Origin: Acetobacteraceae bacterium
GTDB lineage: Bacteria > Pseudomonadota > Alphaproteobacteria > Acetobacterales > Acetobacteraceae
Assembly (NCBI GenBank): GCA_027306955.1
Contig: DAHUXX010000058.1
Span: 1 to 7,308, forward strand
Direction: 5' to 3'
DNA: 7,308 bases
The position numbers were made by a program, and so were the translations under genes. This document shows, piece after piece, positions 7,084 to 7,308 of this stretch; within the stretch, counting starts at the first letter, position 1; each line of letters starts with the position of its first letter. The notes under the pieces were generated by a model that saw nothing but the letters and a program-made list of their open reading frames with translations, searched no databases and was not told the origin of the DNA.

Positions 7084-7308
7084 ATGCCGTACGCTTCCGA
7101 CAGAGCACCCTCGCGCGCGTCCGACAACGCGCCCGTGCTCCGCCTTACCGCCCTGCGCGCGCCGGGCGGCGCTCCCGTCTCGCTCGATGTGCTGCCCGGG
7201 GAGATCGTTTCCCTGCTCGGGCCGGACGCCGCCACCGTGGTCGCGATGGTGGCGGGGCTGACGCGCCCGCAATCCGGCTCCGTGACCCTGGCCGGGCGGT
7301 CGCGGCCG
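7084..7308 (+). CDS. ABC transporter ATP-binding protein-like, N-terminal fragment with degenerate Walker A (partial)
   Basis: An open frame begins at ATG 7084 and runs off the window after 75 codons; an in-frame TAG at 7060-7062 limits upstream extension. Residues 33-72 look like the start of an ABC ATPase of the substrate-import type: VSLDVLPGEIVSLLGP, then MVAGLTRPQSGSVTLAGR, matching the usual 'L-x-V-x-x-GE-x-x-x-LLGP ... M-x-AGL-x-x-P-x-SG-x-x-x-L-x-G' pattern. Between these blocks the Walker A loop (normally GxxGxGKS/T) is replaced by GPDAATVVA, shorter by about three residues and without lysine. The missing Walker A means ATP binding at this site is doubtful. The protein could be a degenerate half of a two-domain ATPase, a non-catalytic partner, or a decaying gene. 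Signature and Walker B regions lie outside the window. The start lacks a clear ribosome binding site. Confidence 0.62.
   Translation, partial: MPYASDRAPSRASDNAPVLRLTALRAPGGAPVSLDVLPGEIVSLLGPDAATVVAMVAGLTRPQSGSVTLAGRSRP

Noticed and set aside
7021..7272. 84-codon N-terminal extension of the minus-strand hydrolase gene
   Set aside because: The added residues are Arg/Gly/His-rich without homology and would overlap the ABC-type gene. The family's homology begins directly at the ATG at 7018-7020.

Overview
The window reads as an ordinary chromosomal stretch of a high-GC aerobic alphaproteobacterium. The cytochrome oxidase gene order and the style of the proteins suggest Rhodospirillales or Acetobacterales, but that placement is inference from gene content and protein style; no rRNA or other marker is present. 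Codons end overwhelmingly in G or C, which also produces long meaningless antisense reading frames.

Positions 1-4463 hold an aa3-type cytochrome c oxidase operon on the + strand. In order it contains the 3' end of subunit II (ctaC/coxB), subunit I (ctaD/coxA), heme O synthase (ctaB), a 45-residue CoxF-like membrane protein, subunit III (ctaE/coxC) and the assembly factor SURF1. Gaps are only 1-45 bases, which fits one transcript. Together these genes supply the three core subunits, the farnesylation step of heme a synthesis and the factor that helps place heme in subunit I. The Cox11/CtaG copper chaperone gene, usually found between the small CoxF gene and subunit III in alphaproteobacteria, is absent here.

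A metallocarboxypeptidase of the M32 (Taq) family follows at 4460-5965. Its start overlaps the SURF1 stop by 4 bases, so it is probably translated together with the oxidase operon. A 50-base convergent gap with a short GC hairpin ends this block.

On the - strand (6016-7020) lies a 3-hydroxyisobutyryl-CoA hydrolase-type member of the crotonase superfamily, linked to valine breakdown. A 63-base divergent gap separates it from the 5' end of an ABC transporter ATPase-like gene on the + strand (7084 to the window edge). In that fragment the region where a Walker A loop should be has no lysine and is shortened, which is the most unusual observation here. No tRNA, rRNA, CRISPR array, insertion sequence or phage gene was seen. 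I found no convincing evidence of a wholly new system.
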